Shown here piece after piece: positions 7,487 to 15,347 of a stretch of 28,101 bases of DNA. The stretch spans positions 1 to 28,101 of the IMG/VR virus record IMGVR_UViG_3300048835_000741, one strand, 5' to 3'. The DNA is from a virus. Position 1 is the stretch's first letter. The number at the start of each line of letters is the position of its first letter. The position numbers and the translations under genes are program-made. Under the pieces are notes generated by a model, which was given only the letters and a program-made list of their open reading frames with translations, was not told where the DNA came from and made no database searches.

Positions 7487-8217
7487 TGCAGATCGTCTAC
7501 GAACCAAAAGGACGAGCGAGAGAGTACGCTCAGTTGGCTGCAAACCTGTACAAAGGATGTGGACACAGTTGTGTATACTGCTATGCTCCAGCTGCGCTGC
7601 ACATGCAGAAGATCGATTTTTACGAACACCCTGCTCCCAGGAAGAACGTCCTCGAGGGCCTCACATGTGACCTCCTTGAGATGAATCAAAAAGGTGATGA
7701 CAGGGAGATCCTTCTCTGCTTCTCATGTGATCCGTACCAGCCTATTGATGATCTATTCCAGCTGACCAGGCGGGCCATAATGGACCTTTGCGTCTTCAAG
7801 AGACATTTCACGGTCTTGACAAAAGGAGGAGAGAGGTCTGAAAGGGACTTTGATTTCTTGCAGACCTTCAACGATCTTTGCAGGTACGGGGTTACCCTGG
7901 TCTTCGCAAAGGACGAAGACTCCTTGAGATGCGAGCCAGGCGCAGCACCAACCTCTGAGCGGATCCGAGTCCTTGAAAGAGCTCATAACCTTGGGATAAG
8001 GACCTGGGTTTCGCTTGAACCTGTCTGGAGCCCGGAAGACACATTTGAGCTGATTGAGAGGACGCATTCCTTTGTTGACGAGTTCAGGATCGGGAAACTG
8101 AACCACCATCCACATTCAAAAACGGTAAACTGGAAACAGTTCAAAAAGGATGTTGTTCAGCTGTGCGAGGGTATTGGCTGCAGGTATGTTCTCAAGAAGG
8201 ACCTGGAGGTGCTCTGA
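7486..8217 (+). CDS. radical SAM protein, spore-photoproduct-lyase (SPL) type
   Basis: This is 243 residues. The motif GCGHSCVYCY (24-33) gives the CxxxCxxC ligands (Cys25, 29, 32) of a radical-SAM [4Fe-4S] cluster. The rest follows the partial TIM barrel seen in SplB-like proteins: LLCFSCDPYQP, HFTVLTKGG, GVTLVFAKDED, RTWVSLEPVWSPEDTFE and FRIGKLNHHP. True spore photoproduct lyase repairs UV thymine dimers, but many short SPL-like proteins in phages have no proven substrate. It starts within the previous gene's end and overlaps the next gene's ATG. DNA-lesion repair or modification of viral or host DNA is possible. Confidence 0.85.
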   Translation: MQIVYEPKGRAREYAQLAANLYKGCGHSCVYCYAPAALHMQKIDFYEHPAPRKNVLEGLTCDLLEMNQKGDDREILLCFSCDPYQPIDDLFQLTRRAIMDLCVFKRHFTVLTKGGERSERDFDFLQTFNDLCRYGVTLVFAKDEDSLRCEPGAAPTSERIRVLERAHNLGIRTWVSLEPVWSPEDTFELIERTHSFVDEFRIGKLNHHPHSKTVNWKQFKKDVVQLCEGIGCRYVLKKDLEVL

Positions 8218-8384
8218 TGCACCTCCTTCCTAAGCTCCTTAGAGAGGGCTGGTATGAAGTCCAGCAGGTCCTCAGGAAGACTATCGGGTCCCTGATGTAT
8301 CCCGCAGCCCACGTCCATATCAGGCACTGGATTGTATCAAAAACTGAGACCTATAGAGAGGTTCGAAACAATGCAAGTGTCTGA
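8217..8384 (+). CDS. 55-residue hypothetical protein
   Basis: This starts at ATG 8217, which overlaps the stop of the radical SAM gene (TGATG), with GGAGGT upstream. The product (MHLLPKLLREGWYEVQQVLR and on) is basic, helical and rich in His. No family is recognised. It overlaps the next gene by 14 nt. Confidence 0.5.
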   Translation: MHLLPKLLREGWYEVQQVLRKTIGSLMYPAAHVHIRHWIVSKTETYREVRNNASV

Positions 8385-8583
8385 TTGTACAGTTTGTGAT
8401 GATTGCAGGTATATGATAGACAATGCACCTGGGAACTCCTGTGAAATGACAGGGAGCCAGGTGGATCCTCTGGATCCTGCCTGTTGGAGGTTCTCTCCAA
8501 AAACCTCTATTTCAACTGAAAAAAAAGAAGGAACTGGAAACACCGAAAAACCAGCAACTTCTGAAAAAATAGAGGGTTTTTGA
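8371..8583 (+). CDS. small Cys-rich protein, last gene of the early operon
   Basis: This is 70 residues from ATG 8371 (GAGAGGT upstream). The N-terminal half has CTVCDDC (6-12), Cys 24 and Cys 39, a spacing suited to a zinc or Fe-S site, followed by DPACWRFSP. This pattern is common in short phage proteins of unknown role. The C-terminal half is Lys/Glu/Thr-rich and probably disordered. It ends the first transcription block; the palindrome-rich control region follows. Confidence 0.6.
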   Translation: MQVSDCTVCDDCRYMIDNAPGNSCEMTGSQVDPLDPACWRFSPKTSISTEKKEGTGNTEKPATSEKIEGF

Positions 8584-8840
8584 GGGAATTTCTCCGCGAT
8601 TCTCTATAGAGGTGAAAATGATCACATAATACGTACGTATAATACGTATAACTATTTTCCCCAAACCCCTAAAAAAATACGTATCGGCTGAACGTTCAGC
8701 TATCCTGTATGAGCCTAGGCTCTATTTCCATACGTATAATACGTACGTATTATACGTATAAGCTGAACAAAGAACCCCGTATAAGATGTTTGCAAAAATC
8801 AAAAAATACTGAACTTTATAAAATTAAAAGGTGAGTGCTC
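8584..8840. promoter_or_regulatory. palindrome-rich control region before the MCM operon, possible origin
   Basis: No gene here. A perfect 30-bp palindrome spans 8730-8759, built from ATACGTATAAT arms around ACGTACGT. A related 12-bp palindrome ATACGTACGTAT lies at 8629-8640, with more TAATACGTAT copies next to it. Between them are GCTGAACGTTCAGC (8687-8700) and GAGCCTAGGCTC (8711-8722), and AGCTGAAC recurs at 8761-8768. A TATA-like TTTATAAA sits at 8815-8822 and a ribosome site AGGTGA at about 8829-8834. Such symmetry next to the helicase gene fits a replication origin, a repressor-controlled promoter, or both (inference). Confidence 0.55.
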
Positions 8841-9287
8841 TTGGTTACAGATCGAGTTACTACAACAATGAACATGGGTATTAAATTAGCCTTTGAGCTT
8901 ACACGGGACAAACATCACAAGGACTTCCGGCAAGCACTTGAGGCTGGAGCACTTGCCATCATTGCAGACGTTGATCCTGTAAGAGCAGCTGAGCTGAGAA
9001 TTGAGATGTTAGAGCAGGAACTGAACGATGAGAAACAAAAACTCGCAAATTACCAGCTCGCAAAACAGCTCCAAAAAACCGATACGAAAAAGCAAAGTAA
9101 AACCGACAACGGCCTTGAAAAAATCAGGCTGGAAAAATTTGAGAAATGGAAAGAGTCACTGGCGATGCAGGTCGAAAATGGAAGGATCGACTGGAAACAG
9201 AACATGAACACGTTCCTGTTCAACTCTCCAACAGAAGCCAGTGACTGGATTCTTGCGAAATTGAAGGAGGCTGATCTCCTTGACTAA
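8841..9287 (+). CDS. coiled-coil protein encoded next to MCM
   Basis: This is 148 residues if started at TTG 8841, six bases after AGGTGA; GTG 8835 is too close to it, and ATG 8868 is possible given the nearby TATA box at 8815-8822. Residues ~50-80 form a charged coiled coil (ELRIEMLEQELNDEKQKLAN). A C-terminal helical domain ends SPTEASDWILAKLKEADLLD. It overlaps the MCM start by 8 nt, so the two are co-translated. A helicase loader or accessory factor is a natural guess from position only; no family is recognised. Confidence 0.6.
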   Translation: MVTDRVTTTMNMGIKLAFELTRDKHHKDFRQALEAGALAIIADVDPVRAAELRIEMLEQELNDEKQKLANYQLAKQLQKTDTKKQSKTDNGLEKIRLEKFEKWKESLAMQVENGRIDWKQNMNTFLFNSPTEASDWILAKLKEADLLD

Positions 9288-11388
9288 AGACAAAGAAACT
9301 AAACACGCTCAGAAGATAAAAAGGTTTTTCAAAGACTACGCCTGGAATGATATCCTGGGGCTCGTGAACGAATATCCGGATAAACGAAGCCTGTGTATCA
9401 ATTTCATTATTATAAATCGATTTGACAAAGACCTTGCCGAGAAACTCCTGAACAACCCCACTGAACTGATCAAGGAGTTTGAAGAAAACCTGAAAGAAAT
9501 AGATCTCCCAATCGAAAAAGACATATCAGATGTCCATGTCAGGATCACAAACGTTCCGTCCAGGGTCCCGATAGGGGATCTGAGGAGCAGTCACCTGGGA
9601 AAGTTGATCTCAATCGAAGGTATGGTAAGGAAAGCCACAGAGACACGCCCACGGATCACAAAAGCGGCATTCCAGTGTATGAGATGCGGACACATCACCA
9701 TGGTGGATCAACCCGGTCTCAAATTCGAAGAGCCGTTTGCGGGCTGTGAAAACGAAACATGTGGGAAGAAAGGGCCATTCAAAGTTTTGATCGATGACTC
9801 AACCTTCGTGGATGCACAGAAGTTGCAGATCCAGGAGCCTCCGGAGGACCTGAGAGGCACGCAGGCACAGAGCCTGGATATTTCAATCGAAGAGGACCTG
9901 GCCGGGTTGATAACCCCGGGAGAGAGAGTAATCCTTACAGGGATCTTGAAAAGCAGACAACGGACTCTAAAGGACGGCAAATCCACTTTTTATGACATTG
10001 TTCTCGAGGCCAACTCGATAGAACGTATGGGGACCGCCTTTGATGAGATCGAGATCTCCCAGGAGGATGAGGAGAAGATCCTTACCCTTGCCAGGGATCC
10101 TGCAGTCTATGAAAAAGTGATTGCTTCAATTGCGCCCATCCTCAATGGTATGGATGACGTGAAGGAGGCCGCTGCACTGCAGCTCTTCTCAGGCGTTCCA
10201 AAAACGACCCCCGACGGCTCATACCTAAGAGGAGATATCCACATGCTCTGTGTAGGGGATCCAAGTAAGGGCAAGACTAAGTTAATGAAATCTTCACAGG
10301 CTAGATCCCCACGGGCAGTTTTCACGAGCGGAAAGGCGACAACCGCGGGAGGCCTGACAGCAATTGTCACAAAAGACGAAAAATTCGGAGAAGGCCGGTG
10401 GATCGTGGAAGGTGGGGCTCTTGTCATGGCTGACAAGGGTGTTGCTTACGTTGATGAAGCTGACAAGATGGGGAAGGGAGACAGTGATGCTCTGCACGAG
10501 GCTATGGAGCAGCAGGAGATCAACCTGGCAAAGGCCGGTATCATAGCGACCTTGAAAACCCGTACTGCAGTATTTATGAGCGCAAATCCAAAATATGGAA
10601 AATTTGACACTTATGAGAGCCTTTCGGAGCAGATCAATATGTCTCCGTCCTTGCTGTCCAGGTTCGACCTCATCTTTGTCCTGCTGGACACCCCAAACCA
10701 GGCAGATGACGCTAGGATCTCTGAACACGTTCTCACTACTCACCTTGCAGGAGAGATGCAGCAGCAGCGCGAAAACGTCACAGACACTAATGTCCTGTCT
10801 GAAGAACTTGAACTCGCATCAGCACATGCCAAACCCGAGATCCCTCCTGAGATATTCCGGAAACACGTCGCTTACGCAAGGAGGAATATCTTCCCAGTAC
10901 TGACTGCAGATGCCGTCAGCCACATACACTGCTTCTATCTCAATCTCAGAAAGGCAGGGCAGTCAAGTAAGGTAAAATCAATTCCTGTTACTACACGGCA
11001 GGAGGAGGCTATCGTAAGGCTCGCGGAGGCTTCTGCCAGGGTTAGGCTCAACCAGGAGGCTACACTCGACGACGCTAAAAGAGCCACCAGGCTCATGCTC
11101 AACTGCCTCAGGTCCGTGGGTATAGACCCTCAAACGGGAGAACTGGATGCATCTATCCTGAACTCGGGTGTATCAAAGGGGCAGCGGGACATGATCAAAA
11201 TGGTCCGGAATATCCTCCAGGAGCGAAGCAAAATTTATCCTGCAGGCAAGGTCCCGGTCTCCGATCTTATCAACGAAGCAGAGCTGCAGGGGATCCCCAG
11301 GGAAAGGACGGAGGGAACACTAAAGAAGATGTCCTCAAAAGGGGACGTTATCCAGTTCGGCCAGGAGTATGTGAAACTTACAACATGA
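9280..11388 (+). CDS. mcm: MCM replicative DNA helicase
   Basis: This is 702 residues, the usual length of archaeal MCM, with TTG start after GGAGG. The N-terminal domain carries a zinc site (Cys133, 136, 156, 161). The AAA+ core has Walker A GDPSKGKT (326-333; usual form GDPGxGKS/T), Walker B YVDEADKM (390-397; usual xxDExDKM), sensor-1 SANP (434-437) and the arginine-finger SRFD (460-463). A winged helix ends the protein (KVPVSDLINEAELQGIPRER). MCM forms a hexamer that unwinds DNA 3'-5' at the fork. A viral MCM presumably starts replication at a nearby origin; the palindromes at 8584-8768 are candidates. The Lys after Ser in Walker A is unusual, but the catalytic GKT is intact. Confidence 0.95.
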   Translation: MTKDKETKHAQKIKRFFKDYAWNDILGLVNEYPDKRSLCINFIIINRFDKDLAEKLLNNPTELIKEFEENLKEIDLPIEKDISDVHVRITNVPSRVPIGDLRSSHLGKLISIEGMVRKATETRPRITKAAFQCMRCGHITMVDQPGLKFEEPFAGCENETCGKKGPFKVLIDDSTFVDAQKLQIQEPPEDLRGTQAQSLDISIEEDLAGLITPGERVILTGILKSRQRTLKDGKSTFYDIVLEANSIERMGTAFDEIEISQEDEEKILTLARDPAVYEKVIASIAPILNGMDDVKEAAALQLFSGVPKTTPDGSYLRGDIHMLCVGDPSKGKTKLMKSSQARSPRAVFTSGKATTAGGLTAIVTKDEKFGEGRWIVEGGALVMADKGVAYVDEADKMGKGDSDALHEAMEQQEINLAKAGIIATLKTRTAVFMSANPKYGKFDTYESLSEQINMSPSLLSRFDLIFVLLDTPNQADDARISEHVLTTHLAGEMQQQRENVTDTNVLSEELELASAHAKPEIPPEIFRKHVAYARRNIFPVLTADAVSHIHCFYLNLRKAGQSSKVKSIPVTTRQEEAIVRLAEASARVRLNQEATLDDAKRATRLMLNCLRSVGIDPQTGELDASILNSGVSKGQRDMIKMVRNILQERSKIYPAGKVPVSDLINEAELQGIPRERTEGTLKKMSSKGDVIQFGQEYVKLTT

Positions 11389-11599
11389 GGTCAAAAGATG
11401 AAAACTATTTATTATTTTTTAGTGAAGCTCGTGGCAGTTACAATAATAACGTATCTGTTTGTGAAACCGATGCAAGGTATGTAAGAAGGATCATGTGAAA
11501 CTTGTATCATGAGGTTGTAGATGAAAACAATATCTTATTATTTCTGGCAGGTCGAGCAGCGTATCTGTTTTTGGAAACGATGCAAGAACTGCAAGAAGG
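11372..11599. repeat. diverged tandem duplication of the MCM 3' end and next ORF
   Basis: The segment GTGAAACTTACAACATGAGG at the end of mcm is matched 123 nt downstream by GTGAAACTTGTATCATGAGG. In both copies a GATGAAAAC start follows, then TTATTATTT, CGTATCTGTTT and GATGCAAG...AAGAAGG. The copies differ by many substitutions and a net 14-nt length change, so the duplication is old. Each copy carries its own small ORF (11398 and 11521). Confidence 0.65.
11398..11484 (+). CDS. 28-residue membrane peptide or decayed duplicate
   Basis: ATG 11398 opens a 28-residue frame, MKTIYYFLVKLVAVTIITYL and on, a single hydrophobic helix. It lies in the first copy of the tandem duplication and aligns with the start of the gene at 11521, which continues as a Cys-rich soluble protein. 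It is therefore either a decayed copy or a divergent small membrane peptide. No strong ribosome site. Confidence 0.3.
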   Translation: MKTIYYFLVKLVAVTIITYLFVKPMQGM

Positions 11600-11694
11600 C
11601 AGATAAAAACGGGTACTGCAGTATATGGAAAATCCATGTTTTCAAGTATAAGGACGGGACAAAACTCTGTTGCATCCATTGGGAACACGAATAA
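11521..11694 (+). CDS. small Cys-rich protein
   Basis: This is 57 residues beginning MKTISYYFWQVEQRICFWKR, then CKNCKKADKNGYC and a later CC, so about six Cys in a zinc-finger-like spacing. It is basic and aromatic. It lies in the second copy of the duplication behind mcm, with AGGTTG-type purines upstream. Function unknown; short Cys-rich proteins are frequent in this element. Confidence 0.5.
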   Translation: MKTISYYFWQVEQRICFWKRCKNCKKADKNGYCSIWKIHVFKYKDGTKLCCIHWEHE

Positions 11695-11771
11695 AGACGA
11701 AATAAGCCCCTCAATTCAACTTTCTTTTTTATCGAATTGATTCGAATCATTATGAATCAGAGGCGAATCAT

Positions 11772-12266
11772 ATGTCCGCAATAAACAAAATCATTAAGCA
11801 CCGGCTTGAATCAAGAGCACGAGAACTGAGGGACGACCTGGGGAAGAGCACATGGGAGATTGCGGACATCCTCTCCAGGGAACTGGGAGAAAAAATCACT
11901 CAGTCCTCTGTCCATAGGTACTTTACTGGGTTTGATCATGAGAAAAAGGAGGCAATCGAAAAACGTGCTGAACTTGTTGCCAGGGTCGCTGATGCTGAGA
12001 TCAGCACTATTGAAGACAGGCAGACTGTTATAACAGGCCTACTTGACATCGCAAAGGCTGCAAAAACAAATGGAAACCTAAGGACCGCAGTGGAGGCCTA
12101 TAAGGTTGCTACAATGGCATTCGACAGCCTGGATAAGAGGCTGGGGAAGATCTCCCCTACCCAGAACAACAACAATCTTTTTTTAGGCGTACCACAACCA
12201 CCTGAAGCAAACCGGCTTCGAGACAGGATGAAGGTCTACGATGCGATCTTTGAGGATGCAAAGTAA
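11772..12266 (+). CDS. terS: terminase small subunit-like protein
   Basis: This is 164 residues. The N-terminal region has an HTH (STWEIADILSRELGEKITQS, then SVHRYFTGF), followed by helices (EKRAELVARVADAEISTIED, LLDIAKAAKTNGNLRTAVEA) suited to oligomerisation. The C-terminus is PQPPEANRLRDRMKVYDAIF. TerS rings recognise viral DNA and stimulate the large subunit. Family identity rests on the HTH, size and direct overlap (26 nt) with the large terminase gene. The upstream spacer repeats GAATCA, a possible operator. Confidence 0.7.
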   Translation: MSAINKIIKHRLESRARELRDDLGKSTWEIADILSRELGEKITQSSVHRYFTGFDHEKKEAIEKRAELVARVADAEISTIEDRQTVITGLLDIAKAAKTNGNLRTAVEAYKVATMAFDSLDKRLGKISPTQNNNNLFLGVPQPPEANRLRDRMKVYDAIFEDAK

Positions 12267-13605
12267 ATCCGAGTTTGCCTTCACGGTCCTGGATAACCCT
12301 TACATTCCCCATGACCCCACGATCAAACAGGCAGAGTTCCTGGTGGATCTCCGGAAGGAGGGCCTTTACGGTGGAGCCGCTGGTGGTGGGAAGTCTGACG
12401 CCTTACTCATGGCAGGCCTGCAGTATGTCACAGAGCCTGACTATTCTGCCCTCCTTCTCAGGCGGACCTTTGCGGACCTATCCTTACCTCATGCCCTGAT
12501 GGACCGAGCTGACGAATGGCTACAACCCACAGACGCCTGCTGGAAAGATAAAAATAAGACTTGGGAGTTTCCAAACGGAGCAACCCTCACATTCGGATAT
12601 CTTGAAAACGAGAAAGATAAATACAGATACCAGGGCACAGAATTTCAGTATATAGGGTGCGACGAGGCAACCCAATTCACTGAAACCCAGTATACTTATC
12701 TGTTTTCCAGGCTCCGTAGGCTCGAAGGCTCGGATATCCCTATCAGGTTCAGAGCAGCAAGCAACCCAGGTGGAGTAGGTCATGAATGGGTGAAGAACCG
12801 ATTTATCACTTACAAAGATGAACAGGGTAATATAATCAATCCTCAGGAAGACCTCTCTAAAAGAGGCAGATTCTTTGTCCCTGCAAAGATAGAGGACAAC
12901 CCCTATCTTGACAAGGATGCGTACATCGAATCACTCGAAGAACTGGATCCAGTCACTCAGGCTCAACTCAGAGACGGAAACTGGGACATCCAGGCAAAGG
13001 GTGAGATGTTTAAGAGGGAGTGGTTTGACTTTGTGGACGCAGCTCCACCTGGCTGCAAGAAGGTCCGCTTCTGGGACATGGCCTCTACAGAACCCCACGC
13101 TAAAAACAAAGACCCAGACTGGACATCGGGGCTCTTGATGGGGGAGCGCAACGGGGAATATTATGTAATAGATATTTTTAGATGCAAACTGAACACTGGA
13201 GACCGGGACCTTGCGGTGGAAGCAACTGTCGAAATGGACCCATCAGATGTCATACAGAGGGGAGAGCAGGAACCAGGCTCTTCCGGGAAGGATGTAATCT
13301 TCTATTTTGCAAAGACAGTATTCAAGGGCAGAAACTTCATAGGTGTGCCATCAACAGGTTCAAAGGTCGTACGTGCAGGGCCTGTAAGTGCTGCCTGCAA
13401 GAACGGGCTGATTCATATCGTGAAAGGTCCCTGGAACACTCCTTTTATTCAGCAGCTGGAACTATTCCCTCAGGAAGGAGTTCATGATGATATGGTCGAT
13501 ACCTTTTCAGGCGCGTATCTACAGCTGGTAAAGGCCCCAAAAAAACAAAAACCCACCCGCTTCGGTTCAGGATCCGGAGTCTCTTCATCAGGGGCCAGGG
13601 TCTGA
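12241..13605 (+). CDS. terL: terminase large subunit
   Basis: This is 454 residues. The ATPase half has Walker A GGAAGGGKS (44-52), Walker B FQYIGCDEA (135-143) and coupling motif RAASNPGG (171-178). The nuclease half has Asp279 in VRFWDMA, the EQEPGSSGKD segment typical of this terminase group, and GVHDDMVD (413-420) near the C-terminus, supplying the acidic metal-binding residues. The enzyme cuts concatemeric DNA and drives it through the portal. ATG 12241 has AAGGT upstream; ATG 12256 is the alternative. The ends of the ATPase and nuclease are complete, so packaging could be functional. Confidence 0.95.
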   Translation: MRSLRMQSKSEFAFTVLDNPYIPHDPTIKQAEFLVDLRKEGLYGGAAGGGKSDALLMAGLQYVTEPDYSALLLRRTFADLSLPHALMDRADEWLQPTDACWKDKNKTWEFPNGATLTFGYLENEKDKYRYQGTEFQYIGCDEATQFTETQYTYLFSRLRRLEGSDIPIRFRAASNPGGVGHEWVKNRFITYKDEQGNIINPQEDLSKRGRFFVPAKIEDNPYLDKDAYIESLEELDPVTQAQLRDGNWDIQAKGEMFKREWFDFVDAAPPGCKKVRFWDMASTEPHAKNKDPDWTSGLLMGERNGEYYVIDIFRCKLNTGDRDLAVEATVEMDPSDVIQRGEQEPGSSGKDVIFYFAKTVFKGRNFIGVPSTGSKVVRAGPVSAACKNGLIHIVKGPWNTPFIQQLELFPQEGVHDDMVDTFSGAYLQLVKAPKKQKPTRFGSGSGVSSSGARV

Positions 13606-13615
13606 GTATTTTCTG

Positions 13616-13660
13616 ATTATTTCCCGGGAAATAATTTATTTTTGTACTGCAGTACAAAAA
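13616..13660. repeat. two adjacent perfect palindromes after terL
   Basis: ATTATTTCCCGGGAAATAAT (13616-13635, 20 bp) contains the 16-bp word also found at 6023 and 27722. It is followed by a 22-bp perfect palindrome at 13639-13660 centred on GTACTGCAGTAC with T5/A5 ends. On RNA they could form hairpins (terminator of the terminase operon); on DNA they could be protein sites. Confidence 0.55.
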
Positions 13661-13669
13661 TTATACTCC

Positions 13670-13787
13670 AACCTAATTTATATATATCTGTTAATTATGC
13701 CTAATAGACAACTATATATACTATTAGTGCCAATTATGCATTATAGGACTAATAAAACGGGACTTGGTTAGAAAGACGGTGAAACGA
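13670..13787 (+). promoter_or_regulatory. promoter region upstream of 13788 gene
   Basis: This is AT-rich DNA with two TATA-like elements, TTTATATATA (about 13678-13687) and CTATATATAC (about 13712-13721), and a repeated TTAATTATGCCTAATA-type segment (also CCAATTATGCATTATAGG). The repeats may be an operator. A GGTGA ribosome site precedes ATG 13788. Confidence 0.4.
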
Positions 13788-14678
13788 ATGCAGAAAGTCG
13801 GAGAAAAGAGAACTGAGAATTTTGGAACCTTTGAGTTTTTCCTTGATGATGAAGCAGAGCCTGTAAAACTCATCTGTATGCATGATGGAAAGCAGGCCGA
13901 AACAACTTACGTTGGGAAAGTCCAGGGGCACAATGCAATGAAAATCACGGGTCTGGAAGTAATGCAAGACGGTAAGACAATGCAATTTATAGGTCTGCCG
14001 GACAGCACATACAATGCTTTTCAATATGCTAAAGCAAACTTTGCTCTTAAAAACATCTGCCTGCAGTACGCAGGAAAGAGTGCCGAAACGGGAATAAAAT
14101 GGTACTCATTGAGTGCAGAAGTTCCCAGGGACACCTGGAAGAGGATAGCAAAAAACTTTGTAAAGTTTGACCGGGATGACGAAGACGCGCTCGAAGGAGA
14201 ACTAAGTGGCTGGCTTACTGCTCAACCCGAAGCCGTTGAAAAGATTTTGAATGTCAGAGAAGAGTACACTCTTACATACAGAAGAGAGCAGGCTAGAAAA
14301 GAGGCAGACGAAGCTGAAAAGAAGAGAAATGAACTCATTGAGAAACTTAATGAAATCGATGAGGCTTTCGCGGGCGCAGAATACCCAAACCCAAAAAAGG
14401 AAGCCCCTGAAGAAGCTGCTGAATTTAGGAAAGGGTATGAAAAGATGAGGGTAGAGGGTGAGAAAATTCAGCACCCCATACACCCCGAAAACATTTATGG
14501 TGGTGGGCAGTGGTGGATAATCCAGGAAAATTACATCTGGAAAATTGAAAATAACGGACATGATGGAGACAACTGGTCGATGAATAACGTAAACACGGGA
14601 GGAGCTGGAGCAATCGGAGTGAGAGTACCTTACTCAGAAGAGCTCGCAAAACAAATTCGAAACATGAGGAAAGTATGA
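13788..14678 (+). CDS. hypothetical protein between terminase and portal
   Basis: This is 296 residues from ATG 13788 (GGTGA five bases upstream; a TTG at 13764 is possible). The N-terminal ~150 residues look beta-rich (NFGTFEFFLDDEAEPVKLIC, then QGHNAMKITGLEVMQDGKTM). A long charged coiled coil follows (~160-210; REQARKEADEAEKKRNELIE). The C-terminal region is Gly/Trp/Asn-rich with WWIIQENYIWKIENNGHDGD. No family is recognised. It has its own promoter region, so it may be a moron-like gene or a structural accessory. Confidence 0.6.
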   Translation: MQKVGEKRTENFGTFEFFLDDEAEPVKLICMHDGKQAETTYVGKVQGHNAMKITGLEVMQDGKTMQFIGLPDSTYNAFQYAKANFALKNICLQYAGKSAETGIKWYSLSAEVPRDTWKRIAKNFVKFDRDDEDALEGELSGWLTAQPEAVEKILNVREEYTLTYRREQARKEADEAEKKRNELIEKLNEIDEAFAGAEYPNPKKEAPEEAAEFRKGYEKMRVEGEKIQHPIHPENIYGGGQWWIIQENYIWKIENNGHDGDNWSMNNVNTGGAGAIGVRVPYSEELAKQIRNMRKV

Positions 14679-14905
14679 GAAAACCAGCTGAAAAACCTCA
14701 ACAGGGCAGGCGGGATGCTACCCCTACACCGATCTGCTGCGGGATCTACATGAACAGGCAGACGATCCGAAAAGGTCCCGAGTATTCCAAAAACCGACCC
14801 GCCTCCTGGCTCTGCCTGAAGTGTGGGAAGATGATCCTGGACAAGGAAGCATTTGAGAAGATCCGGATCAAGGAAGAAAACAAAGAAGAAGAGGAAAAAA
14901 TATGA
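14675..14905 (+). CDS. small zinc-binding-like protein
   Basis: This is 76 residues: basic N-terminus, then CCGIY (22-26) and CLKCGKMI (47-54), giving a plausible four-Cys ribbon, then an acidic Lys/Glu tail. It starts in the ATGA overlap with the previous gene and its stop overlaps the membrane gene's ATG. Its last codons (KEENKEEE region) lie in a 25-bp sequence that is repeated after the membrane gene, so its original 3' end may have been altered by an insertion. Confidence 0.55.
   Translation: MRKPAEKPQQGRRDATPTPICCGIYMNRQTIRKGPEYSKNRPASWLCLKCGKMILDKEAFEKIRIKEENKEEEEKI
14867..14891 (+). repeat. direct repeat, left copy flanking membrane gene
   Basis: This 25-bp segment (starting ATCAAGGAAGAAAACAAAGA) is identical to 15348-15372. 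The two copies bracket the membrane-protein gene 14902-15342, the pattern left by a duplicated junction or by recombination between short homologies. Confidence 0.65.
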
Positions 14906-15342
14906 TACAAATTAAAGATATTATTTCAATGATTGTTCAGGGTCCTACGCCACCTGGCCACGAGATGGTTTCAGCCATCTCATATCTTTCACTTATTTAT
15001 TTAGTCCCTATTATCGAGGCGATTACAGTTCTGGTTCTATTTGTGTGCCTCATAATAAAATCAAAACGTAGGATTCAGGCTGATCTGGTTATATGCATTA
15101 CATTTATCCAGATCATGTGGGTGAGTGGTTTTACAATGCTGATACTCAGAGCTGGTCTGAATCCTTCGGCGCCAGAAACGGTTGACATTATTCTCTCAGG
15201 TTTTGTCAATGTATTCTGGCACTCGACGTTGTTCAATATGGTATGGATTTTAATAATGTGTTTCGTTGTTGGAGGAGCCGCATTGGCGTTTGATGATATC
15301 GAAAAGAAACTAAGGGAACTTGTAAGGAGACTAAAAACCTGA
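14902..15342 (+). CDS. membrane protein with three predicted TM helices
   Basis: This is 146 residues. Hydrophobic segments lie at about 24-51 (ISYLSLIYLVPIIEAITVLV and on), 58-83 (ADLVICITFIQIMWVSGFTM) and 108-130 (STLFNMVWILIMCFVVGGAA), with a charged C-terminal tail FDDIEKKLRELVRRLKT. Three short TM helices and a basic tail are compatible with a holin-like protein, but no lysis enzyme is adjacent and no family is recognised. It sits between identical 25-bp repeats and appears to be an inserted cassette. Confidence 0.6.
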   Translation: MIQIKDIISMIVQGPTPPGHEMVSAISYLSLIYLVPIIEAITVLVLFVCLIIKSKRRIQADLVICITFIQIMWVSGFTMLILRAGLNPSAPETVDIILSGFVNVFWHSTLFNMVWILIMCFVVGGAALAFDDIEKKLRELVRRLKT

Positions 15343-15347
15343 AACAA

